Positions 25,351-38,519 are shown, numbered from the stretch's first letter. The stretch: DNA of 64,000 nt from Tetragonia tetragonoides (GCA_038025085.1 CM076141.1:24242501-24306500), one strand, 5' to 3'. Made by a program: numbers and translations. Notes: generated from the sequence alone by a model not told the origin.

Positions 25351-26702
25351 CACCCTACTCGTATCAGCTTTTAAAACGCGTAAATGCATTCAAAAGCTTT
25401 AGTTGAAGCTTGTTTGTAACTGTAAACATCCTAGGTGTAGTTTCACACTCAAATGAATGCAAACAACGTATTTGGATGCTTTCTCTTAATATACAACACA
25501 AAAGAACTAAAATCTCTTTCACCCTACTCGTATGAGCTTTTAAAACGCGTAAATGCATTCAAAAGCTTGAGTTGAAGCTTGTTTGTAACTGTAAACATCC
25601 TAGGTATATTTTCACACTCAAATGAATGCAAACAAAGTATTTGGATGCTTTCTCTTAATATACAACACAAAAGAACTCAAATCTCTTTCACCCTACTCGT
25701 ATGAGCTTTTAAAACGCGTAAATGCATTCAAAAGCATGAGATGAAGCTTGTTTGTAACTGTAAACATCCTAGGTGTAGTTTCACACTCAAATGATTGCAA
25801 ACAAAGTATTTGGATGCTTTATCTTAATATACAACACAAAAGAACTCAAATCTCTTTCACTCTACTCGTATGAGCTTTTAAAACGCGTAAATGCATTCAA
25901 AAGCTTGAGTTGAAGCTTGTTTGTAACTGTAAACATCCTAGGTGTAGTTTCACACTCAAATGAATGCAAACAACGTATTTGGATGCTTTCTCTTAATATA
26001 CAACACAAAAGAACTCAAATCTCTTTCACCCTACTCGTATGAGCTTTTAAAACGCGTAAATGCATTCAAAAGCTTGAGTTGAAACTTGTTTGTAACTGTA
26101 AACATCCTAGGTATAATTTCACACTCAAATGAATGCAAACAAAGTATTTGGATGCTTTCTCTGAATATACAACACAAAAGAACTCAAATCTATTTCACCC
26201 TACTCGTATGAGCTTTTAAAACGCGTAAATGCATTCAAAAGCATGAGATGAAACTTGTTTGTAACTGTAAACATCCTAGGTGTAGTTTCACACTCAAATG
26301 ATTGCAAACAAAGTATTTAGATGATTTCTGTTAATATACAACACAAAAGAACTCAAATCTCTTTCACCCTACTCGTATGAGCTTTTAAAACGCGTAAATG
26401 CATTCAAAAGCTTGAGTTGAAGCTACTTTGTAACTGTAAACATCCTAGGTCTGGTTTCACACTCAAATGAATGCAAACAAAGTATTTGGATGCTTTATCT
26501 TAATATACAACACAAAAGAACTCAAATCTCTTTCACTCTACTCGTATGAGCTTTTAAAACGCGTAAACGCATTCAAAAGCTTGAGTTGAAGCTTGTTTGT
26601 AACTGTAAACATCCTAGGTATAATTTCACACTCAAATGAATGCAAACAACGTATTTGGATGCTTTCTCTTAATATACAACACAAAAGAACTCAAATCTCT
26701 TT
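25351..26702 (+). repeat. Complete 8-mer HOR, copy 4
   Basis: This is the 2873-bp-offset counterpart of copy 3, with the same order and the same markers ('ctattt', 'aaacgcattc'). I saw no difference from copy 3 when reading the two, though I did not compare every base. Confidence 0.85.
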
Positions 26703-29068
26703 CACACTACTCGTATCAGCTTTTAAAACGCGTAAATGCATTCAAAAGCTTTAGTTGAAGCTTGTTTGTAACTGTAAACATCCTAGGTGTAGTTTCACAC
26801 TCAAATGAATGCAAACAACGTATTTGGATGCTTTCTCTTAATATACAACACAAAAGAACTAAAATCTCTTTCACCCTACTCGTATGAGCTTTTAAAACGG
26901 GTAAATGCATTCAAAAGCTTGAGTTGAAGCTTGTTTGTAACTGTAAACATCCTAGGTATATTTTCACACTCAAATGAATGCAAACAAAGTATTTGGATGC
27001 TTTCTCTTAATATACAACACAAAAGAACTCAAATCTCTTTCACCCTACTCGTATGAGCTTTTAAAACGCGTAAATGCATTCAAAAGCATGAGATGAAGCT
27101 TGTTTGTAACTGTAAACATCCTAGGTGTAGTTTCACACTCAAATGATTGCAAACAAAGTATTTGGATGCTTTATCTTAATATACAACACAAAAGAACTCA
27201 AATCTCTTTCACTCTACTCGTATGAGCTTTTAAAACGCGTAAATGCATTCAAAAGCTTGAGTTGAAGCTTGTTTGTAACTGTAAACATCCTAGGTGTAGT
27301 TTCACACTCAAATGAATGCAAACAACGTATTTGGATGCTTTCTCTTAATATACAACACAAAAGAACTCAAATCTCTTTCACCCTACTCGTATGAGCTTTT
27401 AAAACGCGTAAATGCATTCAAAAGCATGAGATGAAACTTGTTTGTAACTGTAAACATCCTAGGTGTAGTTTCACACTCAAATGATTGCAAACAAAGTATT
27501 TAGATGATTTCTGTTAATATACAACACAAAAGAACTCAAATCTCTTTCACCCTACTCGTATGAGCTTTTAAAACGCGTAAATGCATTCAAAAGCTTGAGT
27601 TGAAGCTACTTTGTAACTGTAAACATCCTAGGTCTGGTTTCACACTCAAATGAATGCAAACAAAGTATTTGGATGCTTTATCTTAATATACAACACAAAA
27701 GAACTCAAATCTCTTTCACTCTACTCGTATGAGCTTTTAAAACGCGTAAATGCATTCAAAAGCTTGAGTTGAAGCTTGTTTGTAACTGTAAACATCCTAG
27801 GTATAATTTCACACTCAAATGAATGCAAACAACGTATTTGGATGCTTTCTCTTAATATACAACACAAAAGAACTCAAATCTCTTTCACACTACTCGTATC
27901 AGCTTTTAAAACGCGTAAATGCATTCAAAAGCTTTAGTTGAAGCTTGTTTGTAACTGTAAACATCCTAGGTGTAGTTTCACACTCAAATGAATGCAAACA
28001 ACGTATTTGGATGCTTTCTCTTAATATACAACACAAAAGAACTAAAATCTCTTTCACCCTACTCGTATGAGCTTTTAAAACGCGTAAATGCATTCAAAAG
28101 CTTGAGTTGAAGCTTGTTTGTAACTGTAAACATCCTAGGTATATTTTCACACTCAAATGAATGCAAACAAAGTATTTGGATGCTTTCTCTTAATATACAA
28201 CACAAAAGAACTCAAATCTCTTTCACCCTACTCGTATGAGCTTTTAAAACGCGTAAATGCATTCAAAAGCATGAGATGAAGCTTGTTTGTAACTGTAAAC
28301 ATCCTAGGTGTAGTTTCACACTCAAATGATTGCAAACAAAGTATTTGGATGCTTTATCTTAATATACAACACAAAAGAACTCAAATCTCTTTCACTCTAC
28401 TCGTATGAGCTTTTAAAACGCGTAAATGCATTCAAAAGCTTGAGTTGAAGCTTGTTTGTAACTGTAAACATCCTAGGTGTAGTTTCACACTCAAATGAAT
28501 GCAAACAACGTATTTGGATGCTTTCTCTTAATATACAACACAAAAGAACTCAAATCTCTTTCACCCTACTCGTATGAGCTTTTAAAACGCGTAAATGCAT
28601 TCAAAAGCTTGAGTTGAAACTTGTTTGTAACTGTAAACATCCTAGGTATAATTTCACACTCAAATGAATGCAAACAAAGTATTTGGATGCTTTCTCTGAA
28701 TATACAACACAAAAGAACTCAAATCTCTTTCACCCTACTCGTATGAGCTTTTAAAACGCGTAAATGCATTCAAAAGCATGAGATGAAACTTGTTTGTAAC
28801 TGTAAACATCCTAGGTGTAGTTTCACACTCAAATGATTGCAAACAAAGTATTTAGATGATTTCTGTTAATATACAACACAAAAGAACTCAAATCTCTTTC
28901 ACCCTACTCGTATGAGCTTTTAAAACGCGTAAATGCATTCAAAAGCTTGAGTTGAAGCTACTTTGTAACTGTAAACATCCTAGGTCTGGTTTCACACTCA
29001 AATGAATGCAAACAAAGTATTTGGATGATTTCTGTTAATATACTACACAAAAGAACTCAAATCTCTTT
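26703..29068 (+). repeat. 7-mer HOR copy plus a partial 8-mer
   Basis: From 26703 the order is a, b(GGGT), c, d, f, g, h (7-mer, e missing), the same as 17915-19097. From 27886 it is a, b, c, d, e, f, g, with g ending in the 'tactac' tail. The segment combines the order of the 17.9-19.1 kb block with the tail variant of the 21.8-25.2 kb block. This suggests it was copied from those regions. Confidence 0.8.
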
Positions 29069-30589
29069 CACCCTACTCGTATGAGCTTTTAAAACGCGTA
29101 AATGCATTCAAAAGCTTGAGTTGAAGCTTGTTTGTAACTGTAGACATCCTAGGTCTGGCTTCACACTCAAATGAATGCAAACAAAGTATTTGGATGCTTT
29201 ATCTTAATATACAACACAAAAGAACTCAAATCTCTTTCACTCTACTCGTATGAGCTTTTAAAACGCGTAAATGCATTCAAAAGCTTGAGTTGAAGCTTGT
29301 TTGTAACTGAAAACATCCTAGGTGTAGTTTCACACTCAAATGAATGCAAACAACGTATTTGGATGCTTTCTCTTAATATACAACACAAAAGAACTCAAAT
29401 CTCTTTCACCCTACTCGTATGAGCTTTTAAAACGCGTAAATGCATTCAAAAGCTTGAGTTGAAACTTGTTTGTAACTGTAAACATCCTAGGTATAATTTC
29501 ACACTCAAATGAATGCAAACAAATTATTTGGATGCTTTCTCTGAATATACAACACAAAAGAACTCAAATCTCTTTCACCCTACTCGTATGAGCTTTTAAA
29601 ACGCGTAAATGCATTCAAAAGCTTGAGTTGAAGCTTGTTTGTAACTGTAAACATCCTAGGTATAATTTCACACTCAAATGAATGCAAACAAAGTATTTGG
29701 ATGATTTCTGTTAATATACTACACAAAAGAACTCAAATCTCTTTCACCCTACTCGTATGAGCTTTTAAAACGCGTAAATGCATTCAAAAGCTTGAGTTCA
29801 AGCTTGTTTGTAACTGTAAACATCCTAGGTCTGCCTTCACACTCAAATGAATGCAAACAAAGTATTTGGATGCTTTATCTTAATATACAACACAAAAGAA
29901 CTCAAATCTCTTTCACTCTACTCGTATGAGCTTTTAAAACGCGTAAATGCATTCAAAAGCTTGAGTTGAAGCTTGTTTGTAACTGAAAACATCCTAGGTG
30001 TAGTTTCACACTCAAATGAATGCAAACAACGTATTTGGATGCTTTCTCTTAATATACAACACAAAAGAACTCAAATCTCTTTCACCCTACTCGTATGAGC
30101 TTTTAAAACGCGTAAATGCATTCAAAAGCTTGAGTTGAAGCTTGTTTGTAACTGTAAACATCCTAGGTCTGGTTTCACTCTCAAATGAATGCAAACAAAG
30201 TATTTGGATGCTTTATCTTAATATACAACACAAAAGAACTCAAATCTCTTTCACTCTACTCGTATGAGCTTTTAAAACGCGTAAATGCATTCAAAAGCTT
30301 GAGTTGAAGCTTGTTTGTAACTGTAAACATCCTAGGTATAATTTCACACTCAAATGAATGCAAACAAAGTATTTGGATGCTTTCTCCTAATATACAACAC
30401 AAAAGAACTCAAATCTCTTTCACCCTACTCGTATGAGCTTTTAAATCGCGTAAATGCATTCAAAAGCTTGAGTTGAAGCTTATTTGTAACTGTAAACATC
30501 CTAGGTGTAGTTTCACACTCAAATGATTGCAAACAAAGTATTTAGATGATTTCTGTTAATATACAACACAAAAGAACTCAAATCTCTTT
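29069..30589 (+). repeat. Mixed monomers with private substitutions
   Basis: Nine monomers do not follow the 8-mer order and carry more private changes than most of the window. These include 'ctgtagacatcc' and 'tctggcttcac' (29069 unit), 'actgaaaacatcc' (29238 and 29914 units), 'aaattattt' (29407 unit), 'gagttcaag' with 'tctgccttcac' (29745 unit) and 'tttcactctc' (30083 unit). The 'ctggctt', 'gaaaac' and 'gttcaag' markers recur in the 11-mer downstream, so this is its likely precursor or flank. Confidence 0.75.
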
Positions 30590-32786
30590 CACCCTACTCG
30601 TATCAGCTTTTAAAACGCGTAAATGCATTCAAAAGCTTGAGTTGAAGCTTGTTTGTAACTGTAAACATCCTAGGTGTAGTTTCACACACAAATGAATGCA
30701 AACAACGTATTTGGATGCTTTCTCTTAATATACAACACAAAAGAACTAAAATCTCTTTCACCCTACTCGTATGAACTTTTAAAACGCGTAAATGCATTCA
30801 AAAGCTTGAGTTGAACCTTGTTTGTAACTGTAAACATCCTAGGTATATTTTCACACTCAAATGAATGCAAACAACGTATTTGGATGCTTTCTCTTAATAT
30901 ACAACACAAAAGAACTCAAATCTCTTTCACCCTACTCGTATGAGCTTTTAAAACGCGTAAATGCATTCAAAAGCATGAGATGAAACTTGTTTGTAACTGT
31001 AAACATCCTAGGTGTAGTTTCACACTCAAATGATTGCAAACAAAGTATTTAGATGATTTCTGTTAATATACAACACAAAAGAACTCAAATCTCTTTCACC
31101 CTACTCGTATGAGCTTTTAAAACGCGTAAATGCATTCAAAAGCTTGAGTTGAAGCTACTTTGTAACTGTAAACATCCTAGGTCTGGTTTCACACTCAAAT
31201 GAATGCAAACAAAGTATTTGGATGCTTTATCTTAATATACAACACAAAAGAACTCAAATCTCTTTCACTCTACTCGTATGAGCTTTTAAAACGCGTAAAT
31301 GCATTCAAAAGCTTGAGTTGAAGCTTGTTTGTAACTGTAAACATCCTAGGTATAATTTCACACTCAAATGAATGCAAACAAAGTATTTGGATGATTTCTG
31401 TTAATATACTACACAAAAGAACTCAAATCTCTTTCACCCTACTCGTATGAGCTTTTAAAACGCGTAAATGCATTCAAAACCTTGAGTTCAAGCTTGTTTG
31501 TAACTGTAAACATCCTAGGTCTGGCTTCACACTCAAATGAATGCAAACAAAGTATTTGGATGCTTTATCTTAATATACAACACAAAAGAACTCAAATCTC
31601 TTTCACTCTACTCGTATGAGCTTTTAAAACGCGTAAATGCATTCAAAAGCTTGAGTTGAAGCTTGTTTGTAACTGAAAACATCCTAGGTGTAGTTTCACA
31701 CTCAAATGAATGCAAACAACGTATTTGGATGCTTTCTCTTAATATACAACACAAAAGAACTCAAATCTCTTTCACCCTACTCGTATGAGCTTTTAAAACG
31801 CGTAAATGCATTCAAAAGCTTGAGTTGAAACTTGTTTGTAACTGTAAACATCCTAGGTATAATTTCACACTCAAATGAATGCAAACAAAGTATTTGGATG
31901 CTTTCTCTGAATATACAACACAAAAGAACTCAAATCTCTTTCACCCTACTCGTATGAGCTTTTAAAACGCGTAAATGCATTCAAAAGCTTGAGTTGAAGC
32001 TTGTTTGTAACTGTAAACATCCTAGGTCTGGTTTCACACTCAAATGAATGCAAACAAAGTATTTGGATGCTTTATCTTAATATACAACACAAAAGAACTC
32101 AAATCTCTTTCACTCTACTCGTATGAGCTTTTAAAACGCGTAAATGCATTCAAAAGCTTGAGTTGAAGCTTGTTTGTAACTGTAAACATCCTAGGTATAA
32201 TTTCACACTCAAATGAATGCAAACAAAGTATTTGGATGCTTTCTCCTAATATACAACATAAAAGAACTCAAATCTCTTTCACCCTACTCGTATGAGCTTT
32301 TAAAACGCGTAAATGCATTCAAAAGCTTGAGTTGAAGCTTATTTGTAACTGTAAACATCCTAGGTGTAGTTTCACACTCAAATGATTGCAAACAAAGTAT
32401 TTAGATGATTTCTGTTAATATACAACACAAAAGAACTCAAATCTCTTTCACCCTACTCGTATCAGCTTTTAAAACGCGTAAATGCATTCAAAAGCTTGAG
32501 TTGAAGCTTGTTTGTAACTGTAAACATCCTAGGTGTAGTTTCACACACAAATGAATGCAAACAACGTATTTGGATGCTTTCTCTTAATATACAACACAAA
32601 AGAACTAAAATCTCTTTCACCCTACTCGTATGAGCTTTTAAAACGCGTAAATGCATTCAAAAGCTTGAGTTGAAGCTTGTTTGTAACTGTAAACATCCTA
32701 GGTATATTTTCACACTCAAATGAATGCAAACAACGTATTTGGATGCTTTCTCTTAATATACAACACAAAAGAACTCAAATCTCTTT

Positions 32787-34476
32787 GACCCTACTCGTAT
32801 GAGCTTTTAAAACGCGTAAATGCATTCAAAAGCATGAGATGAAACTTGTTTGTAACTGTAAACATCCTAGGTGTAGTTTCACACTCAAATGATTGCAAAC
32901 AAAGTATTTAGATGATTTCTGTTAATATACAACACAAAAGAACTCAAATCTCTTTCACCCTACTCGTATGAGCTTTTAAAACGCGTAAATGCATTCAAAA
33001 GCTTGAGTTGAAGCTACTTTGTAACTGTAAACATCCTAGGTCTGGTTTCACACTCAAATGAATGCAAACAAAGTATTTGGATGCTTTATCTTAATATACA
33101 ACACAAAAGAACTCAAATCTCTTTCACTCTACTCGTATGAGCTTTTAAAACGCGTAAATGCATTCAAAAGCTTGAGTTGAAGCTTGTTTGTAACTGTAAA
33201 CATCCTAGGTATAATTTCACACTCAAATGAATGCAAACAAAGTATTTGGATGATTTCTGTTAATATACTACACAAAAGAACTCAAATCTCTTTCACCCTA
33301 CTCGTATGAGCTTTTAAAACGCGTAAATGCATTCAAAACCTTGAGTTCAAGCTTGTTTGTAACTGTAAACATCCTAGGTCTGGCTTCACACTCAAATGAA
33401 TGCAAACAAAGTATTTGGATGCTTTATCTTAATATACAACACAAAAGAACTCAAATCTCTTTCACTCTACTCGTATGAGCTTTTAAAACGCGTAAATGCA
33501 TTCAAAAGCTTGAGTTGAAGCTTGTTTGTAACTGAAAACATCCTAGGTGTAGTTTCACACTCAAATGAATGCAAACAACGTATTTGGATGCTTTCTCTTA
33601 ATATACAACACAAAAGAACTCAAATCTCTTTGACCCTACTCGTATGAGCTTTTAAAACGCGTAAATGCATTCAAAAGCATGAGATGAAACTTGTTTGTAA
33701 CTGTAAACATCCTAGGTGTAGTTTCACACTCAAATGATTGCAAACAAAGTATTTAGATGATTTCTGTTAATATACAACACAAAAGAACTCAAATCTCTTT
33801 CACCCTACTCGTATGAGCTTTTAAAACGCGTAAATGCATTCAAAAGCTTGAGTTGAAGCTACTTTGTAACTGTAAACATCCTAGGTCTGGTTTCACAGTC
33901 AAATGAATGCAAACAAAGTATTTGGATGCTTTATCTTAATATACAACACAAAAGAACTCAAATCTCTTTCACTCTACTCGTATGAGCTTTTAAAACGCGT
34001 AAATGCATTCAAAAGCTTGAGTTGAAGCTTGTTTGTAACTGTAAACATCCTAGGTCTAATTTCACACTCAAATGAATGCAAACAAAGTATTTGGATGATT
34101 TCTGTTAATATACTACACAAAAGAACTCAAATCTCTTTCACCCTACTCGTATGAGCTTTTAAAACGCGTAAATGCATTCAAAACCTTGAGTTCAAGCTTG
34201 TTTGTAACTGTAAACATCCTAGGTCTGGCTTCACACTCAAATGAATGCAAACAAAGTATTTGGATGCTTTATCTTAATATACAACACAAAAGAACTCAAA
34301 TCTCTTTCACTCTACTCGTATGAGCTTTTAAAACGCGTAAATGCATTCAAAAGCTTGAGTTGAAACTTGTTTGTAACTGTAAACATCCTAGGTATAATTT
34401 CACACTCAAATGAATGCAAACAAAGTATTTGGATGCTTTCTCTGAATATACAACACAAAAGAACTCAAATCTCTTT
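32787..34476 (+). repeat. 5-mer tandem duplication, two copies of 845 bp
   Basis: Units 32787-33631 and 33632-34476 share the rare start 'gaccct' (c to g at position 1) found nowhere else. They then run f, g, 'tataatt/tactac', 'aaaacc/ctggctt' and a 'cactct' unit. Differences in copy 2 are 'cacagtc' near 33895 and 'tctaattt' near 34057. The fifth unit is 'gaaaac/gtag' in copy 1 but 'gaaacttg/tataatt/ctctga' in copy 2, which places the crossover near that unit. Confidence 0.88.
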
Positions 34477-34645
34477 CACCCTACTCGTATGAGCTTTTAA
34501 AACGCGTAAATGCATTCAAAAGCTTGAGTTGAAGCTTGTTTGTAACTGTAAACATCCTAGGTCTGGTTTCACACTCAAATGAATGCAAACAAAGTATTTG
34601 GATGCTTTATCTTAATATACAACACAAAAGAACTCAAATCTCTTT

Positions 34646-34813
34646 CACTCTACTCGTATGAGTTTTAAAACGCGTAAATGCATTCAAAAGCTTAAGTTGA
34701 AGCTTGTTTGTAACTGTAAACATCCTAGGTATAATTTCACACTCAAATGAATGCAAACAAAGTATTTGGATGCTTTCTCCTAATATACAACAAAAAAGAA
34801 CTCAAATCTCTTT
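34646..34813 (+). repeat. 168-bp monomer with a 1-bp deletion in the T-run
   Basis: This unit reads 'tatgagttttaaaacg' near 34659-34674, one base shorter than 'tatgagcttttaaaacg'. It also has private 'cttaagttg' and 'acaacaaaaaag'. The following units are shifted by one base, and the phase calculation across the window needs this deletion. It is the only single-base indel I could infer. Confidence 0.9.
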
Positions 34814-35320
34814 CACCCTACTCGTATGAGCTTTTAAAACGCGTAAATGCATTCAAAAGCTTGAGTTGAAGCTTATTTGTAACTGTAAACATCCTAGGTG
34901 TAGTTTCACACTCAAATGATTGCAAACAAAGTATTTAGATGATTTCTGTTAATATACAACACAAAAGAACTCAAATCTCTTTCACCCTACTCGTATCAGC
35001 TTTTAAAACGCGTAAATGCATTCAAAAGCTTGAGTTGAAGCTTGTTTGTAACTGTAAACATCCTAGGTGTAGTTTCACACTCAAATGAATGCAAACAACG
35101 TATTTGGATGCTTTCTCTTAATATACAACACAAAAGAACTAAAATCTCTTTCACCCTACTCGTATGAGCTTTTAAAACGCGTAAATGCATTCAAAAGCTT
35201 GAGTTGAAGCTTGTTTGTAACTGTAAACATCCTAGGTATATTTTCACACTCAAATGAATGCAAACAAAGTATTTGGATGCTTTCTCTTAATATACAACAC
35301 AAAAGAACTCAAATCTCTTT

Positions 35321-35483
35321 CACCCTACTCGTATGAGCTTTTAAAACGCGTAAATGCATTCAAAAGCATGAGATGAAGCTTGTTTGTAACTGTAAACATC
35401 CTAGGTGTAGTTTCACACTCAAATGATTGCAAACAAAGTATTTGGATGCTTTATATACAACACAAAAGAACTCAAATCTCTTT
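35321..35483 (+). repeat. 163-bp c-type monomer with a 6-bp deletion (copy 1)
   Basis: The tail reads 'gatgctttatatacaacac' near 35447-35465 instead of 'gatgctttatcttaatatac...', so six bases are missing between 'ttat' and 'atac'. The join creates TATATA. The flanking 'tat'/'ata' similarity fits slippage or short-homology deletion. This copy is followed by a 'tacattc' unit with 'ctaggta', as at 46614 and 53261. Later copies at 38520-41888 have 'cttggta'. Confidence 0.92.
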
Positions 35484-35652
35484 CACCCTACTCGTATGAG
35501 CTTTTAAAACGCGTAAATACATTCAAAAGCTTGAGTTGAAGCTTGTTTGTAACTGTAAACATCCTAGGTATAATTTCACACTCAAATGAATGCAAACAAA
35601 GTATTTGGATGCTTTCTCTTAATATACAACACAAAAGAACTCAAATCTCTTT

Positions 35653-36835
35653 CACCCTACTCGTATCAGCTTTTAAAACGCGTAAATGCATTCAAAAGCT
35701 TGAGTTGAAGCTTGTTTGTAACTGTAAACATCCTAGGTCTGGTTTCACACTCAAATGAATGCAAACAAAGTATTTGGATGCTTTATCTTAATATACAACA
35801 CAAAAGAACTCAAATCTCTTTCACTCTACTCGTATGAGCTTTTAAAACGCGTAAATGCATTCAAAAGCTTGAGTTGAAGCTTGTTTGTAACTGTAAACAT
35901 CCTAGGTATAATTTCACACTCAAATGAATGCAAACAAAGTATTTGGATGCTTTATCTTAATATACAACACAAAAGAACTCAAATCTCTTTCACTCTACTC
36001 GTATGAGCTTTTAAAACGCGTAAATGCATTCAAAAGCTTGAGTTGAAGCTTGTTTGTAACTGTAAACATCCTAGGTGTAGTTTCACACTCAAATGAATGC
36101 AAACAACGTATTTGGATGCTTTCTCTTAATATACAACACAAAAGAACTCAAATCTCTTTCACCCTACTCGTATGAGCTTTTAAAACGCGTAAATGCATTC
36201 AAAAGCTTGAGTTGAAACTTGTTTGTAACTGTAAACATCCTAGGTATAATTTCACACTCAAATGAATGCAAACAAAGTATTTGGATGCTTTCTCTGAATA
36301 TACAACACAAAAGAACTCAAATCTCTTTCACCCTACTCGTATGAGCTTTTAAAACGCGTAAATGCATTCAAAAGCATGAGATGAAACTTGTTTGTAACTG
36401 TAAACATCCTAGGTGTAGTTTCACACTCAAATGATTGCAAACAAAGTATTTAGATGATTTCTGTTAATATACAACACAAAAGAACTCAAATCTCTTTCAC
36501 CCTACTCGTATGAGCTTTTAAAACGCGTAAATGCATTCAAAAGCTTGAGTTGAAGCTTGTTTGTAACTGTAAACATCCTAGGTATATTTTCACACTCAAA
36601 TGAATGCAAACAAAGTATTTGGATGCTTTCTCTTAATATACAACACAAAAGAACTCAAATCTCTTTCACCCTACTCGTATGAGCTTTTAAAACGCGTAAA
36701 TGCATTCAAAAGCATGAGATGAAGCTTGTTTGTAACTGTAAACATCCTAGGTGTAGTTTCACACTCAAATGATTGCAAACAAAGTATTTGGATGCTTTAT
36801 CTTAATATACAACACAAAAGAACTCAAATCTCTTT
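35653..36835 (+). repeat. 7-monomer block duplicated at 42057-43239
   Basis: The seven units are: 'atcag/ctgg', 'tataatt/ttatctta' (an unusual pairing), d, e, f-like, b, c. They recur in the same order 6404 bp downstream. The offset equals 38 monomers less three 6-bp deletions. The following units differ ('ctgg' with 'caacgta' at 36836 against 'gtag' at 43240), which marks the right edge. The left edge abuts the 6-bp-deletion HOR in both places. Confidence 0.82.
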
Positions 36836-38356
36836 CACTCTACTCGTATGAGCTTTTAAAACGCGTAAATGCATTCAAAAGCTTGAGTTGAAGCTTGTTT
36901 GTAACTGTAAACATCCTAGGTCTGGTTTCACACTCAAATGAATGCAAACAACGTATTTGGATGCTTTCTCTTAATATACAACACAAAAGAACTCAAATCT
37001 CTTTCACCCTACTCGTATGAGCTTTTAAAACGCGTAAATACATTCAAAAGCTTGAGTTGAAGCTTGTTTGTAACTGTAAACATCCTAGGTATAATTTCAC
37101 ACTCAAATGAATGCAAACACAGTATTTGGATGCTTTCTCTTAATATACAACACAAAAGAACTCAAATCTCTTTCACCCTACTCGTATGAGCTTTTAAAAC
37201 GCGTAAATGCATTCAAAAGCTTGAGTTGAAACTTGTTTGTAACTGTAAACATCCTAGGTATAATTTCACACTCAAATGAATGCAAACAAAGTATTTGGAT
37301 GCTTTCTCTTAATATACAACACAAAAGAACTCAAATCTCTTTCACCCTACTCGTATGAGCTTTTAAAACGCGTAAATGCATTCAAAAGCATGAGATGAAG
37401 CTTGTTTGTAACTGTAAACATCCTAGGTGTAGTTTCACACTCAATTGATTGCAAACAAAGTATTTGGATGCTTTATCTTAATATACAACACAAAAGAACT
37501 CAAATCTCTTTCACCCTACTCGTATGAGCTTTTAAAACGCGTAAATACATTCAAAAGCTTGAGTTCAAGCTTGTTTGTAACTGTAAACATCCTAGGTCTG
37601 GTTTCACACTCAAATGAATGCAAACAAAGTATTTGGATGCTTTATCTTAATATACAACACAAAAGAACTCAAATCTCTTTCACTCTACTCGTATGAGCTT
37701 TTAAAACGCGTAAATGCATTCAAAAGCTTGAGTTGAAGCTTGTTTGTAACTGTAAACATCCTAGGTCTGGTTTCACACTCAAATGAATGCAAACAACGTA
37801 TTTGGATGCTTTCTCTTAATATACAACACAAAAGAACTCAAATCTCTTTCACCCTACTCGTATGAGCTTTTAAAACGTGTAAATACATTCAAAAGCTTGA
37901 GTTGAAGCTTGTTTGTAACTGTAAACATCCTAGGTATAATTTCACACTCAAATGAATGCAAACACAGTATTTGGATGCTTTCTCTTAATATACAACACAA
38001 AAGAACTCAAATCTCTTTCACCCTACTCGTATCAGCTTTTAAAACGCGTAAATGCATTCAAAAGCTTGAGTTGAAGCTTGTTTGTAACTGTAAACATCCT
38101 AGGTGTAGTTTCACACTCAAATGAATGCAAACAACGTATTTGGATGCTTTCTCTTAATATACAACACAAAAGAACTAAAATCTCTTTCACCCTACTCGTA
38201 TGAGCTTTTAAAACGCGTAAATGCATTCAAAAGCTTGAGTTGAAGCTTGTTTGTAACTGTAAACATCCTAGGTATATTTTCACACTCAAATGAATGCAAA
38301 CAAAGTATTTGGATGCTTTCTCTTAATATACAACACAAAAGAACTCAAATCCCTTT

Positions 38357-38519
38357 CACCCTACTCGTATGAGCTTTTAAAACGCGTAAATGCATTCAAA
38401 AGCATGAGATGAAGCTTGTTTGTAACTGTAAACATCCTAGGTGTAGTTTCACACTCAAATGATTGCAAACAAAGTATTTGGATGCTTTATATACAACACA
38501 AAAGAACTCAAATCTCTTT
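38357..38519 (+). repeat. 163-bp c-type monomer with a 6-bp deletion (copy 2)
   Basis: The 'gctttatatacaacac' join is the same as at 35321-35483, with the upstream b unit ending 'atccctttc'. It is the fourth unit of the first 1684-bp HOR copy. It sits within a longer shared context, so it is better explained by copying than by an independent deletion. Confidence 0.92.

Larger units (their letters stand above)
21295..27040 (+). repeat. 17-mer tandem duplication, two copies of 2873 bp
   Basis: Units 21295-24167 and 24168-27040 run in the same order: d, e, f, g, f, g, 'gaaacttg/tataatt/ctctta', a, b, c, d, e, f, g, h, a, b(GGGT). Markers at the 2873-bp offset include 'tactac' tails (near 21942 and 24815), 'ctattt' (near 23320 and 26193), 'aaacgcattc' and GGGT. 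One difference is 'aaaatgcgtaa' near 24360 against 'aaaacgcgtaa' in copy 1. At the internal junction (24167/24168) the b unit is followed directly by d, without c, as expected for an unequal crossover. Confidence 0.9.
30590..34982 (+). repeat. Second 11-mer HOR (1859 bp), with an internal 5-mer insertion in copy 2
   Basis: Units 30590-32448 recur from 32449. The order in copy 1 is: 'atcag' with 'cacacacaa', b with 'caacgta', f, g, 'tataatt/tactac', 'aaaacc...ctggctt', 'gaaaac' d, e, 'ctgg', 'ctccta', and 'gcttatttg/ttagatg'. Markers at exactly 1859 bp include 'tttcacacacaa' and 'tctggcttc' (31521 and 33380). Copy 2 holds an extra 5-mer and ends at 34982. A unit at 30759 has private 'atgaactttt' and 'gttgaaccttg'. 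Confidence 0.88.
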
